Positions 1-6,951 are shown, numbered from the stretch's first letter. The stretch is DNA of 12,871 bases from Gammaproteobacteria bacterium (GCA_027076245.1 JALTKC010000412.1:1-12871); one strand, 5' to 3'. Made by a program: numbers and translations. The notes: generated from the sequence alone by a model not told the origin.

Positions 1-27
1 AGTATAGATCGATCCGTAAAGATTAGC

Positions 28-75
28 AACCCCTTATATTAGATTTTATTAATGTTACTTATAAAAATAAGGGTT
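28..75. repeat. Imperfect AT-rich inverted repeat at the left edge
   Basis: AACCCCTTAT at 28-37 is matched by ATAAGGGTT at 67-75, with one extra C in the left arm and about 29 AT-rich bases between the arms. It lies about 90 bases upstream of the AraC-family pseudogene start, in a stretch where I see no gene. The core arms are short (CCTTAT/ATAAGG), so it could be a regulator site, a remnant of something further left, or chance. Confidence 0.25.
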
Positions 76-162
76 TATACTTACCTCAATGGCAATACAG
101 GTATTAAGAACCGGTTTCAGACGCTATACTAAAATTAATTTCATCATACCATTGCAGATACA

Positions 163-1169
163 ATGACTTACACCATATCAACCTCGGTATTAAAGATACT
201 TTACAAACTTCTGGAATACCATCAACAGGATGCTGACCGTATTTTTGCTTCTGCAGGTCTGTCCAGAACTGACCTGGGCAATGACCGGAAACGGGTAAAC
301 TATCAGACAGCCTGGCAATAGTGGTCAAAGGCCTCTCAGATTATAGAGGATCCCTGCTTCGGTCTTAAAACAGCAAAAATATTTCATCCTTCTGACCTGA
401 ACCTGCTCGGCTATGCCTGGCTGAGCAGCCCGACCTTAAGAGCCGCCTTTGAACGCCTGCTACGTTACCAGAAAATGGTGAGTGAGTTTATTAAACTGAC
501 CATTGAGGAAACGGAAGAGCAGTTTTATGTTATCCTGGATGTACAGGACGCATCCCAGGTGACTATGGCGCAAATGGACAGTGGTATAACCATACTCTTT
601 CATATGTGCCAGAACAATTTTGGTCAGGATCTCAGACCTTCAGCAATTTATCTGGCCCACCCGAAACCACCCTGTCAGCAGACCTATAGTGACTATTTTC
701 AGTGCCCGGTATTTTTTGAACAGCCGGTCAACAAACTGTGCCTGCCGGCAGAGGTAGTTGATACTCCTCTGCTCAACTCACTGGGCAATATTAATCTGAT
801 AACGGATAAAACCCTACTTGACTACCTGGATAGCATGTATGAAGAAAATACCACAAGCAGGGTTCGTCAGGCCATCAGTCGTTTACTTCCTTCTGAGGTA
901 TCCATTGAGAAAGTGAGTCAACTCCTGCATCTTACCCCAAGAACCCTGCACCGGCACCTGCAGGCCGAAAATACCTCTTTTAAAACCATTCTGGATGATT
1001 TGCGCTACCGACTCAGTAAAGAGTATCTGCAGAAGAATCAATACAGTATGACTGAAATTGCGTTTCAACTGGTTTTTCTGATTCCAGTGCCTTCAGTCGG
1101 GCCTTTCGACAATGGTCAGGGGAATCCCCCTCTCATTTTAAAAAACAGCTCCAGCTTTCCAGTCTGTAA
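163..1169 (+). pseudogene. AraC-family transcriptional regulator, broken by an amber stop and a frameshift
   Basis: Reading from the ATG at 163 gives an N-terminal domain of the type found in OruR/ArgR-like AraC regulators (Pfam Arabinose_bd type). The segment LNLLGYAWLSSPTLRAAF is very typical of it. At codon 53 (319-321) there is an in-frame TAG, between AWQ and WSKASQ. The same frame then continues through the effector domain and the first HTH (roughly PSEVSIEKVSQLLHLTPRTL). At about 1071 a G is missing: the open frame turns into an unrelated tail. The +1 frame from 1071 instead reads GFSDSSAFSRAFRQWSGESP..., the textbook second AraC HTH, and stops at TAA 1167-1169. The repaired protein would be about 335 residues, normal for the family. 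Both lesions are single-base, so decay looks recent. An ATG at 475 could start a fragment lacking the N-terminus, but its second HTH is still destroyed. No clear Shine-Dalgarno precedes 163. Sequencing error cannot be excluded for either lesion. Confidence 0.85.
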
Positions 1170-1179
1170 TTTCTAAAAA

Positions 1180-1218
1180 TTTGTCATTTTATGTCAGATT
1201 TTTGTCCGCTATGGTCAG
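1180..1218 (+). promoter_or_regulatory. Candidate AraC-family operator: direct repeat at 21 bp with helical phasing
   Basis: The pattern TTTGTC-N3-T-N3-GTCAG occurs at 1180-1197 and again at 1201-1218, exactly 21 bp apart, with 12 of 18 positions identical. The GTC cores fall at 1183, 1193, 1204 and 1214, that is every 10-11 bp on one face of the helix. AraC-family dimers place four HTH motifs in successive major grooves of a direct repeat of about this period. The site lies between the AraC-type pseudogene and the next gene, just upstream of the proposed -35. Function is inferred. Confidence 0.45.
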
Positions 1219-1223
1219 GAATA

Positions 1224-1253
1224 TGGACAGCTATATTGATATATTAATATCAA
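1224..1253 (+). promoter_or_regulatory. Candidate sigma-70 promoter for the 1292 gene
   Basis: TGGACA at 1224-1229 matches the -35 consensus at five of six positions. TATCAA at 1248-1253 (four of six) follows after an 18-bp spacer, giving a start near 1260 and a leader of about 30 bases. The weak -10 and long spacer would suit an activator-dependent promoter, and the candidate AraC direct repeat ends six bases upstream of the -35. Other -10 choices in this AT-rich stretch are possible. Confidence 0.35.
1236..1253. promoter_or_regulatory. Perfect 18-bp operator-like inverted repeat over the candidate -10
   Basis: TTGATATATTAATATCAA consists of perfect 7-base arms (TTGATAT/ATATCAA) around ATTA. 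It covers the spacer and -10 of the candidate promoter for the 1292 gene. The geometry suits a dimeric repressor site; as RNA the AT stem would be weak. The regulator is unknown, and AT-rich palindromes also arise by chance. Confidence 0.35.
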
Positions 1254-1291
1254 AGCCAAATAAAGAACATTAAATCTACCGGGAGACAGTC

Positions 1292-1753
1292 ATGCTTACT
1301 ACTACCAGCTTAAATAACAATACCTATCTGGATCTGGTTCAACAGGCAACCCGGCGTAATACCCTGCAGCAGGTTGCTGAAGCTCAGCAGTCCGGTCAGC
1401 CTTTAGATGTTGAGGCTGTTAAATTATCCAACCAGGCCTTAAGAGATTCAGCCCGGGAAACCGGTGTTGAATTATACTCACAGCAACTGGTCAAACAGCA
1501 GTTTGAAACCTATGCATCTGCATCAGCCAATGCTTCTGACAATAGTCAGACATCCAGCACCAACAGCTCTGAAAGCAGTTCTTCAGTCTGGACTTATGAT
1601 GCTGCCAGTGTCAATGAGGCCTTACAGACTGCACAAAAACGTGCTTTGGGTGTTTCCGTTTATGAAAGACTGAATGAAGCAAGAGATAATTTTGAAGGTT
1701 ATAACCCTGTCAACCAGCCAGTTACCCTGCCCGTTCTTGATGTTTATGTTTAA
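1292..1753 (+). CDS. Hypothetical 153-residue Ser-rich protein
   Basis: I do not recognise this protein. The ATG at 1292 has a good ribosome binding site, GGGAG at 1281-1285, six bases upstream. There is no signal peptide, membrane segment or lipobox. Residues 1-75 are Gln/Asn/Ala-rich and look helical (for example TYLDLVQQATRR, then ELYSQQLVKQQFE). Residues about 76-98 are a low-complexity Ser/Asn/Thr/Ala linker. Residues about 99-125 look helical again (SVNEALQTAQKRALGVSVYE), and the C-terminus is short and Pro/Val-rich (NQPVTLPVLDVYV). There are no cysteines. The two-helical-parts-plus-flexible-Ser-linker layout without a Sec signal resembles some flagellar or secretion-substrate proteins, but that is only a resemblance. 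The gene stands alone between a candidate regulated promoter and a terminator. It is probably its own transcription unit and perhaps was a target of the broken upstream regulator. Confidence 0.75.
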   Translation: MLTTTSLNNNTYLDLVQQATRRNTLQQVAEAQQSGQPLDVEAVKLSNQALRDSARETGVELYSQQLVKQQFETYASASANASDNSQTSSTNSSESSSSVWTYDAASVNEALQTAQKRALGVSVYERLNEARDNFEGYNPVNQPVTLPVLDVYV

Positions 1754-1764
1754 CCTGAACGAAA

Positions 1765-1796
1765 AAACCCCTGAAAGCAAAAGCTATCAGGGGTTT
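1765..1796. terminator. Bidirectional hairpin terminator between the 1292 gene and tRNA-Lys
   Basis: AAACCCCTGA (1765-1774) pairs perfectly with TCAGGGGTTT (1787-1796), and an inner AGC-AAAA-GCT extends the stem. On the - strand the hairpin ends in six T, so it is a strong intrinsic terminator for the tRNA-Lys transcript. On the + strand the tail is only TTTGAAATAA, so termination of the 1292 gene, whose stop codon lies 11 bases upstream, is plausible but weaker. Confidence 0.8.
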
Positions 1797-1803
1797 GAAA
1801 TAA

Positions 1804-1879
1804 TGGTGGGTCGTGTGAGACTCGAACTCACGACCAATGGATTAAAAGTCCACTGCTCTACCAACTGAGCTAACGACCC
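1804..1879 (-). tRNA. tRNA-Lys (anticodon UUU)
   Basis: The - strand reads GGGTCGTTAGCTCAG..., with a D-arm GCTCAGTTGGTAGAGC, an anticodon loop containing CTTTTAA (anticodon TTT), a T-loop TTCGAGT, an acceptor end CGACCC-A and an encoded CCA. It is 76 nt including CCA. Acceptor 5' GGGTCG pairs with 3' CGACCC. It is very close to E. coli tRNA-Lys(UUU). A lysine tRNA directly after cpoB is also the arrangement in E. coli and Pseudomonas. Confidence 0.97.
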
Positions 1880-1936
1880 ATACTTAATTTAAACAAATTT
1901 GGTGGTTCAATTTCCGTCTCAATCAAGATGGCGCAT

Positions 1937-1964
1937 ATTCTACCGTTTTTAGTTTTTTTGGCAA
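1937..1964 (-). promoter_or_regulatory. Stable-RNA-type promoter of tRNA-Lys
   Basis: On the - strand TTGCCA (1964-1959, five of six to TTGACA) and TAGAAT (1942-1937, five of six to TATAAT) are separated by 16 bp. A GC-rich discriminator, ATGCGCC, follows the -10, as at stringently controlled rRNA/tRNA promoters. A/T tracts upstream of the -35 resemble an UP element. The start would be near 1930, about 50 bases before the mature tRNA. Stringent or growth-rate control is inferred. Confidence 0.7.
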
Positions 1965-1990
1965 GTTTTTTTATCAGTTTTTATTAATTT

Positions 1991-2911
1991 TTATAATTTT
2001 TTTAATAAACGTCGAGCCTGTCCGGCTTCCGTGGTATCAGGGTACTGACGTAATAACTGCTCTAGTGTTTTCCGGGTTTCGTCTTTTTTACCAAGCTCAT
2101 AATAACTATAAGCCTTTTTAAGCTCAGCTTCGGCTTTTTTGGGGCTGAAGGGATAGACATCCAGCAGGCGCTGGTAATCGGCAATGGCCTGTTCATAATC
2201 TCTCTGGGCATAACTGGATTCGGCAATCCAGTACTGGGCAATATGGGCATAACGGCCATGGGGGTATTGTTCAATAAACTGACTGAACGCTTCCCTGGCG
2301 GCATTATAACGACGGGCTTTTAACTCATTATAGGCCTCCTGATAGGCTTGTTGTTCTGCCTGACGTTCTTTGGCCGTCATAGGTTTTCTGACTGCTACAT
2401 GAGGCTTTTGTGAAGTGCTGGCCGAGACAGGTTTTGAGGATGATGGCCCAGGTTGTTCTACCAGTATTTCTTCCCTTTGTGTAATACCGTAATTAGACGG
2501 TTTGACGGTGGACTTCTCAATGACCTCAACAGGAGGGGCTGTTTTTTCCTGAGATTTTTCCTGAACAGCTGATTCTGTTCCGCTTAATGGTGTCTGTGAA
2601 ACACCGGCACCCTGTCCCAGCCGACGATCCATGTCCTGGTACAACTGACGCTGCTGCTGTTTAAGCTGACGGATTTCATTGGCCTGTTCTTCCAGTAAAC
2701 TGCGCAGTTCCTGATTTTCTTTCTGCAGTTGTTTCAGACGATACAGAAATTCCAGCTGTTTCTGGGAGCTCATCAGCCGTTCCAGACGTTCTACCCGAAC
2801 ATCCAGAGGACGATTTTTATAATCATCCCCGGATACAGCCAGAACGTTATGAACAGCGGAAAGCAATATCAGACCGGATAATGCAAAGCTCGTTCTTTTA
2901 ATAAAGCTCAT
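1991..2911 (-). CDS. cpoB: CpoB (YbgF), periplasmic coordinator of the Tol-Pal system
   Basis: CpoB binds TolA and couples Tol-driven outer-membrane constriction to PBP1B-dependent septal peptidoglycan synthesis in E. coli. Residues 1-25 form a Sec signal peptide (MSFIKRTSF... ending in NVLA, cleavage after Ala25). Residues about 36-98 are a heptad-rich coiled coil (ERLERLMSSQKQLEF onward), the trimerisation domain of this family. Residues about 99-180 are a Pro/Ser/Thr-rich flexible linker, and residues about 183-306 are TPR repeats (AYNELKARRYNAAREAFSQF; AQRDYEQAIADYQRLLDVYP; YELGKKDETRKTLEQLLRQY). At 306 residues it is longer than the 263-residue E. coli protein, mainly through the linker. 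It starts 16 bases after pal with GGAT just upstream and is the last protein gene of the tol cluster. Confidence 0.93.
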   Translation of the reverse strand: MSFIKRTSFALSGLILLSAVHNVLAVSGDDYKNRPLDVRVERLERLMSSQKQLEFLYRLKQLQKENQELRSLLEEQANEIRQLKQQQRQLYQDMDRRLGQGAGVSQTPLSGTESAVQEKSQEKTAPPVEVIEKSTVKPSNYGITQREEILVEQPGPSSSKPVSASTSQKPHVAVRKPMTAKERQAEQQAYQEAYNELKARRYNAAREAFSQFIEQYPHGRYAHIAQYWIAESSYAQRDYEQAIADYQRLLDVYPFSPKKAEAELKKAYSYYELGKKDETRKTLEQLLRQYPDTTEAGQARRLLKKL

Positions 2912-2927
2912 AAGATATCCGCAATCC

Positions 2928-3512
2928 TTAATAAATCAGCTCAACACGACGGTTTAACTGCCAGGCCGATTCATTATGATCCAGTGCCACCGGGTTTTCT
3001 TCACCATAGCTGGTGACTTTCATCTGTTGTGCCGGTACACCGGAGGCCATCAGAAAGTCAGCCACAGCCTGGGCACGGCGCTCACCCAGAGAGAGGTTAT
3101 ATTCTCTGGTGCCCCGTTCATCGGTATGGCCTTCAATGGTAATGACCCTGTCCGGATTCAGAGAAAGATATTCAGCATGAGCATTTAGGGCGGACTGACC
3201 TTCGGTGCTGATCTGTGCACTGTCATAGTCAAAATAAATGGTTCTTATGGATAAGGGACTATTGGGATCAGACAGTGGATCTCCGCTGTAGGACTGGCCG
3301 TTCATGGCGGAGCCATCCCCCATGCCGGAATCATTATAGCCCCCGGTCTGGCCTTCGTAGCCTTCCCCGCTCTGGTCACCTGCCGTACCGCCGGTACGAT
3401 CTTCTACAGCGGCATTATTGGTTTCGTTATCACTGGTGGAAGAACAGGCTGTAAGTAATAACAGAGGGGTGAACATTATTAACAGAATTAAGGTTTTCAG
3501 AAATTTGGTCAT
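2928..3512 (-). CDS. pal: Pal, peptidoglycan-associated outer-membrane lipoprotein
   Basis: Pal anchors the outer membrane to peptidoglycan and is the outer-membrane end of the Tol motor, binding TolB. The first 22 residues are a lipoprotein signal with lipobox L20-T21-A22-C23. Ser at +2 predicts outer-membrane sorting. Residues about 30-80 are a Gly/Ser/Asp-rich tether, and residues about 88-194 are the OmpA-like domain (IYFDYDSAQI; GHTDERGTREYNLSLGERRA). Asp131 and Arg146, with the usual 15-residue spacing, are the residues that bind the diaminopimelate of peptidoglycan in OmpA/Pal. Length (194) is a little above E. coli Pal (173) because of the tether. The start has the strong site CAGGAG, and only 16 bases separate it from tolB. 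Confidence 0.96.
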   Translation of the reverse strand: MTKFLKTLILLIMFTPLLLLTACSSTSDNETNNAAVEDRTGGTAGDQSGEGYEGQTGGYNDSGMGDGSAMNGQSYSGDPLSDPNSPLSIRTIYFDYDSAQISTEGQSALNAHAEYLSLNPDRVITIEGHTDERGTREYNLSLGERRAQAVADFLMASGVPAQQMKVTSYGEENPVALDHNESAWQLNRRVELIY

Positions 3513-3528
3513 TTCAGGCTCCTGGTGT

Positions 3529-4866
3529 TTATCGGCTGCGGTAAGGTGACCATGCGGGTTCTCTTACATCTCCGCTCAGTACACGTAATCTTTGAGGTGA
3601 GTTGCTGCCGTCAACGGCAATGGCTTCCAGAATACCCCGGCCGCGCAACTCGGTTGCATATAAAATCATTTTTCCATTAGGTGCCCAGGACGGGGATTCA
3701 TCCAGGCTGGAACGGGTCAAAACCTGCAGATAACCTGTCTCCAGTTCCAGCGTAGCGACTCGGTACTGCCCCTGCACACGGGTGATCAGAGTAATACGTT
3801 TACCGTCCGGTGAATAGCTGGCATTGGAATTATAATCCCCCTCATAAGTCAGGCGGCGGGGATTACCGGCTTTGCCCTGAGGGCCTACGGCAACCTGATA
3901 AATCTGTGGTTTACCCGCCCGGTCTGAGGTAAATATAATGCTCCGGCCATCGGGCGACCAGGAGGGTTCGGTATCAATACTGTAATGATTGGTTATACGC
4001 TGCAATACGCCACTGGCAATATACATAATATATATTTCCGAGTTACCGTCTTTGGACAGGGTCAGAGCCAGCCGTTTACCGTCAGGAGAAAACGCCGGGG
4101 CACTATTAATGCCCTTAAACTGAGCCAGGACTTTACGCTGACCGGTTTTCAGTTCCTGCAGATAAACAATGGAACGGTCTTTTTCAAAAGACACATAGGC
4201 CAGACGCTTGCCATTGGGTGACCAGCTCGGTGACATAATGGGTTTTCTGGATTTAAGGATGATCTGCTCACCAAAGCCGTCTGAATCGGCTACCGCCAGG
4301 GTATAGGTTCTTTTTTTACTGCCCGGATCATTATTGACTACCACATAAGCAATAAGCGTATCAAAGGCACCCCGGGTATGGGTCAGCTTTGCATAAATTT
4401 TGTCACTGATCTGATGAGCCACTCGTCTTAACTGGTTTTTCCTGACAGTATAACGATAGGCAACTATCTCCTGACGGCTGAACACATCCAGCATCTGGAA
4501 TTTTACTTCATACAGATCCTGGCCGACCGGAGTAATGGCGCCAATAACCAGTTGCTCTGCATCGGTGTTTTTCCAGCGGTCAAAGTTAATATTACCGCCC
4601 AGTGCCGGGCGTTCCGGCAGTTGATTGAGTTTTAAGGGAGAAAAAATTCCGCTGCGGGCCAGATCAGAACGCACAATCTGCGCAATATCGGTGGGCGCCG
4701 AACCGCTTTGAGGCCAGGCAAAAGGTACAATAGCAATGGGGTTGGCACTTTTAAAGCCGCCCTTAATCTCAACTTCCAGAACCGCCCAGGCTGGGGAGCT
4801 TATAAACAGCAGATAAACCAATAATAAAACAACCGCTCTGATGGGCTTGAGTGTGAATAATTTCAT
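3529..4866 (-). CDS. tolB: TolB, periplasmic beta-propeller protein of Tol-Pal
   Basis: TolB binds Pal in the periplasm and is handed off to TolA when the motor runs. I place the start at ATG 4866 (MKLFTLKPIRAV...), four bases past the tolA stop. A TTG 24 bases upstream keeps the frame open but would spoil the signal peptide. Residues 1-28 are a Sec signal ending in SPAWA. The N-terminal alpha/beta domain covers about 30-165 (ANPIAIVPFAW is family-typical). The six-bladed propeller follows with PD40/WD40-like repeats: SWSPNGKRLAYVSF, FSPDGKRLALTL, SWSPDGRSIIFTSD, YSPDGKRITLIT and SWAPNGKMILYATE. It is 445 residues, against about 430 in E. coli. Confidence 0.96.
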   Translation of the reverse strand: MKLFTLKPIRAVVLLLVYLLFISSPAWAVLEVEIKGGFKSANPIAIVPFAWPQSGSAPTDIAQIVRSDLARSGIFSPLKLNQLPERPALGGNINFDRWKNTDAEQLVIGAITPVGQDLYEVKFQMLDVFSRQEIVAYRYTVRKNQLRRVAHQISDKIYAKLTHTRGAFDTLIAYVVVNNDPGSKKRTYTLAVADSDGFGEQIILKSRKPIMSPSWSPNGKRLAYVSFEKDRSIVYLQELKTGQRKVLAQFKGINSAPAFSPDGKRLALTLSKDGNSEIYIMYIASGVLQRITNHYSIDTEPSWSPDGRSIIFTSDRAGKPQIYQVAVGPQGKAGNPRRLTYEGDYNSNASYSPDGKRITLITRVQGQYRVATLELETGYLQVLTRSSLDESPSWAPNGKMILYATELRGRGILEAIAVDGSNSPQRLRVLSGDVREPAWSPYRSR

Positions 4867-4870
4867 GTAC

Positions 4871-5836
4871 TTAGTGGCTTCCAGGCTCAAATCGTAATCT
4901 CATGACTTCGAATTCTTTAAAAATAACACTATCTTTAGGTACAGGCAATGGCGATGCTCTGCGTACCGCTGTTATTACTGAACGGTCAAAAGCGGCATTA
5001 CCGCTGCTTTCTGCAATTTGAACATTGAGCACATCCCCATTGGAGCGTAGCCGGATATCAATTTTACACTGCAGATCACGCGGCGCATCCAGCGGCTGAC
5101 GCCAGTTACGCTCAATTTTCTGGGCGATCAGGGCAACATACTTATTGACAATCCCCCGACTTAATCGTTCACGCTCGGCACGTTCCCGCTCCTGCTGGCG
5201 CCTGAGTTCTGCCTGACGTTTTTTTTCGGCTTCAGCTTTTCGCCGTTGCTGTTCTTTACGTTTTTGTTCTGCTATTCGTTTCTGTTCTTCTTTGCGTTTC
5301 TGCTCGGCCTCTTTGCGCTTTTTTTCTTCTGCTTTTTGGGCCTCGGCTTTTCGGGCCTCAGCTTTTTTACGGGCTTCTTCTTTTTTACGCTTTTCTTCGG
5401 CTGCTTTTTTCTCTGCTTCCTTACGCTTTTGCTCTTTTAGCTTTTGCTCTTTTAATTTCTTCTCTTTCAGCAGAGCGGCTTTGCGTTGCTGTTCTTTTTT
5501 GCGAGCCGCTTCCGCTTTTTTGCGTTTCTGTTCTTCTTTTCGTTTTAATTCTTCCCGACGTTTTTTTTCCTTAAGCGCTTTCTTTTTCCGTTCTTCAGCC
5601 GCTTTACGTTGTTGCTCGGCTTTTTTCTGTTGTTCTTTCTTTTGCTCTATCTGTTCAATTTTAGCATTAAAGCTATTGGCATCCACAGCCGTGGTCTGGA
5701 TCACATCACCCTGTTTAAGAACAATCTGTTTAGGCTTATCGTATTCCCAGTTAAATAATAAAGCACCAATAAACAGCAGGTGCAAAATGACGGCAATGGT
5801 AAAAGCAATACTGTTTTCTTTTATCCATTCAATCAT
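4871..5836 (-). CDS. tolA: TolA, inner-membrane anchored periplasm-spanning coupler
   Basis: TolA passes proton-motive energy from TolQ-TolR to TolB-Pal. A single N-terminal membrane helix covers about residues 9-29, with His19 in the position of the functional TM His; the Ser of the E. coli motif is Ala here. Residues about 60-225 are a very long Lys/Glu/Arg/Gln/Ala-rich helix (domain II). Residues about 228-321 form the globular C-terminal domain (GIVNKYVALIAQKIERNWRQ; SSGNAAFDRSVITAVRRASP), which binds TolB and is exploited by phage and colicins in E. coli. At 321 residues the protein is clearly shorter than E. coli TolA (421), through domain II. A 15-bp tandem duplication lies in this helix. 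It follows tolR with a two-base gap. Confidence 0.96.
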   Translation of the reverse strand: MIEWIKENSIAFTIAVILHLLFIGALLFNWEYDKPKQIVLKQGDVIQTTAVDANSFNAKIEQIEQKKEQQKKAEQQRKAAEERKKKALKEKKRREELKRKEEQKRKKAEAARKKEQQRKAALLKEKKLKEQKLKEQKRKEAEKKAAEEKRKKEEARKKAEARKAEAQKAEEKKRKEAEQKRKEEQKRIAEQKRKEQQRRKAEAEKKRQAELRRQQERERAERERLSRGIVNKYVALIAQKIERNWRQPLDAPRDLQCKIDIRLRSNGDVLNVQIAESSGNAAFDRSVITAVRRASPLPVPKDSVIFKEFEVMRLRFEPGSH

Positions 5837-5838
5837 AT

Positions 5839-6273
5839 TTAATGTTGCGTCTGCTCGTCCAGGGTTCTGGTCATCAGCCCGACATTGGGAATGCCCGCCT
5901 GACTTAATAAGGCCAGTACATCCATAATATAAACATACTGTACATCTTTATCACCAGCCACCAGTACGGACAGTTTCGGGGTCACCAGCAGCTGGTTTTT
6001 AATCTGTTCCACCAGTGCGGTTCTGTCCACCGGCTGTTCCTTGCCCAGACCAATGGTCAGGTAATAACTGCCCTGGACATCCACTTTAACAATAACGGTT
6101 TCTGTCGGTTTGGGATCCAGTGCTTCGGTTTCTTCTGCCTGGGGCAAATCCACTTTTACCCCCTGAGTCAGCAAAGGGGTCGAGATCATAAAGATCACCA
6201 GCAGCACCATCATAACATCGATGTAGGGTACCACATTGATCTCGGCCATGGGCTTACGGCGTTTTCTGGCCAT
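5839..6273 (-). CDS. tolR: TolR, ExbD-family proton-channel subunit
   Basis: TolR forms with TolQ the proton-driven motor of the Tol-Pal complex. It has a basic cytoplasmic start (MARKRRKPM), then the family motif INVVPYIDVMMVLLVIFMI as its one membrane helix (about residues 14-34). Asp19 is the protonatable residue, equivalent to Asp23 of E. coli TolR. The periplasmic domain (about 40-144) includes KPTETVIVKVDVQGSYYL and NVGLMTRTLDE near the end. Length 144 is normal. Its ATG overlaps the tolQ stop codon as TAATG, indicating translational coupling and equal stoichiometric control with tolQ. Confidence 0.96.
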   Translation of the reverse strand: MARKRRKPMAEINVVPYIDVMMVLLVIFMISTPLLTQGVKVDLPQAEETEALDPKPTETVIVKVDVQGSYYLTIGLGKEQPVDRTALVEQIKNQLLVTPKLSVLVAGDKDVQYVYIMDVLALLSQAGIPNVGLMTRTLDEQTQH

Positions 6274-6947
6274 TACTGATTATGCACCTGACGGTTAAGC
6301 AGATTTGAGAACTCTTCCATAAAACCATCATAACGGCTTTCCAAACGTTCTACACTATAGGAGAAACGGTTAAAGGCAATCACTGCAGGAATGGCCGCAA
6401 ACAACCCCATGGCGGTTGCAATCAGTGCTTCTGCAATACCGGGTGCTACCATAGACATGGTGGCCTGCTCAACCTGTCCCAGGGCACGGAAAGAGTTCAT
6501 AATCCCCCAGACGGTTCCAAACAGGCCGACATAAGGGCTGGTGGAACCCACTGTGGCCAGAAATGGCAAACCTGATTCGGCCCGTTCCACTTCCCGATTC
6601 AGGGTAACCCGCATGGCTCTTTGCGCCCCTTCCAGAACAGCGTCACTGATTATGCCGGGCTGTTTGTGTAATTTGGCGTATTCCCTGAAGCCGGCTTCAA
6701 AAATACTGGCCATACCCTGAGCATTTTTTCTCTGCGTTAAAGCTTTATACAGATCCACCAGATCCGCTCCTGACCAGAAACGGCGTTCAAACAGATTAGC
6801 TTCCTGTTTGGCCTGTTTCAATACCCGCCACTTTTGAATAATCATGGTCCAGGATATTATAGAAACCATCAGCAGGCCCAGCATCACCATCTGTACCATA
6901 AAGCTGGCATTGGTGATCAGGGATAAAATTGACATGTCATGTTGCAT
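6273..6947 (-). CDS. tolQ: TolQ, MotA/TolQ/ExbB-family motor subunit
   Basis: TolQ is the polytopic inner-membrane stator subunit of Tol-Pal. Membrane helix 1 covers about 17-38 (FMVQMVMLGLLMVSIISW). A large cytoplasmic loop follows. Helix 2 is about 131-152 (ATVGSTSPYVGLFGTVWGIM) and helix 3 about 168-192 (APGIAEALIATAMGLFAAIP). Thr145 and Thr178 line up with the channel threonines of E. coli TolQ. Length is 224 residues, near E. coli (230). The ATG at 6947 has only a weak GAG nine bases upstream, inside a short palindrome. A second in-frame ATG at 6935 (MSILSL) is a possible alternative with no better site. Confidence 0.96.
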   Translation of the reverse strand: MQHDMSILSLITNASFMVQMVMLGLLMVSIISWTMIIQKWRVLKQAKQEANLFERRFWSGADLVDLYKALTQRKNAQGMASIFEAGFREYAKLHKQPGIISDAVLEGAQRAMRVTLNREVERAESGLPFLATVGSTSPYVGLFGTVWGIMNSFRALGQVEQATMSMVAPGIAEALIATAMGLFAAIPAVIAFNRFSYSVERLESRYDGFMEEFSNLLNRQVHNQ

Positions 6948-6951
6948 ACAG

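Noticed and set aside
319..321. In-frame TAG as a programmed amber readthrough or pyrrolysine codon
   Set aside because: The same gene also has a frameshift in its second HTH and no readthrough signal is visible, so plain pseudogenisation is simpler.
104..328. Open frame on the - strand opposite the start of the AraC pseudogene
   Set aside because: It is a shadow of the Arabinose_bd-type domain read on the + strand and has no recognisable features.
1464..1868. Two short + strand frames within and after the 1292 gene
   Set aside because: The first is an out-of-frame reading of the 153-residue gene; the second runs through the terminator and into the tRNA complement.
4867..4890. TTG start for tolB overlapping tolA
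   Set aside because: It places eight extra residues before a well-formed Sec signal peptide; ATG 4866 gives the normal protein.
5246..5927. Long open frames on the + strand opposite tolA and tolR, up to about 211 residues
   Set aside because: They are the complement of the Lys/Glu-rich tolA helix, giving Phe/Ser/Cys-rich nonsense; tolA on the - strand is unmistakable.
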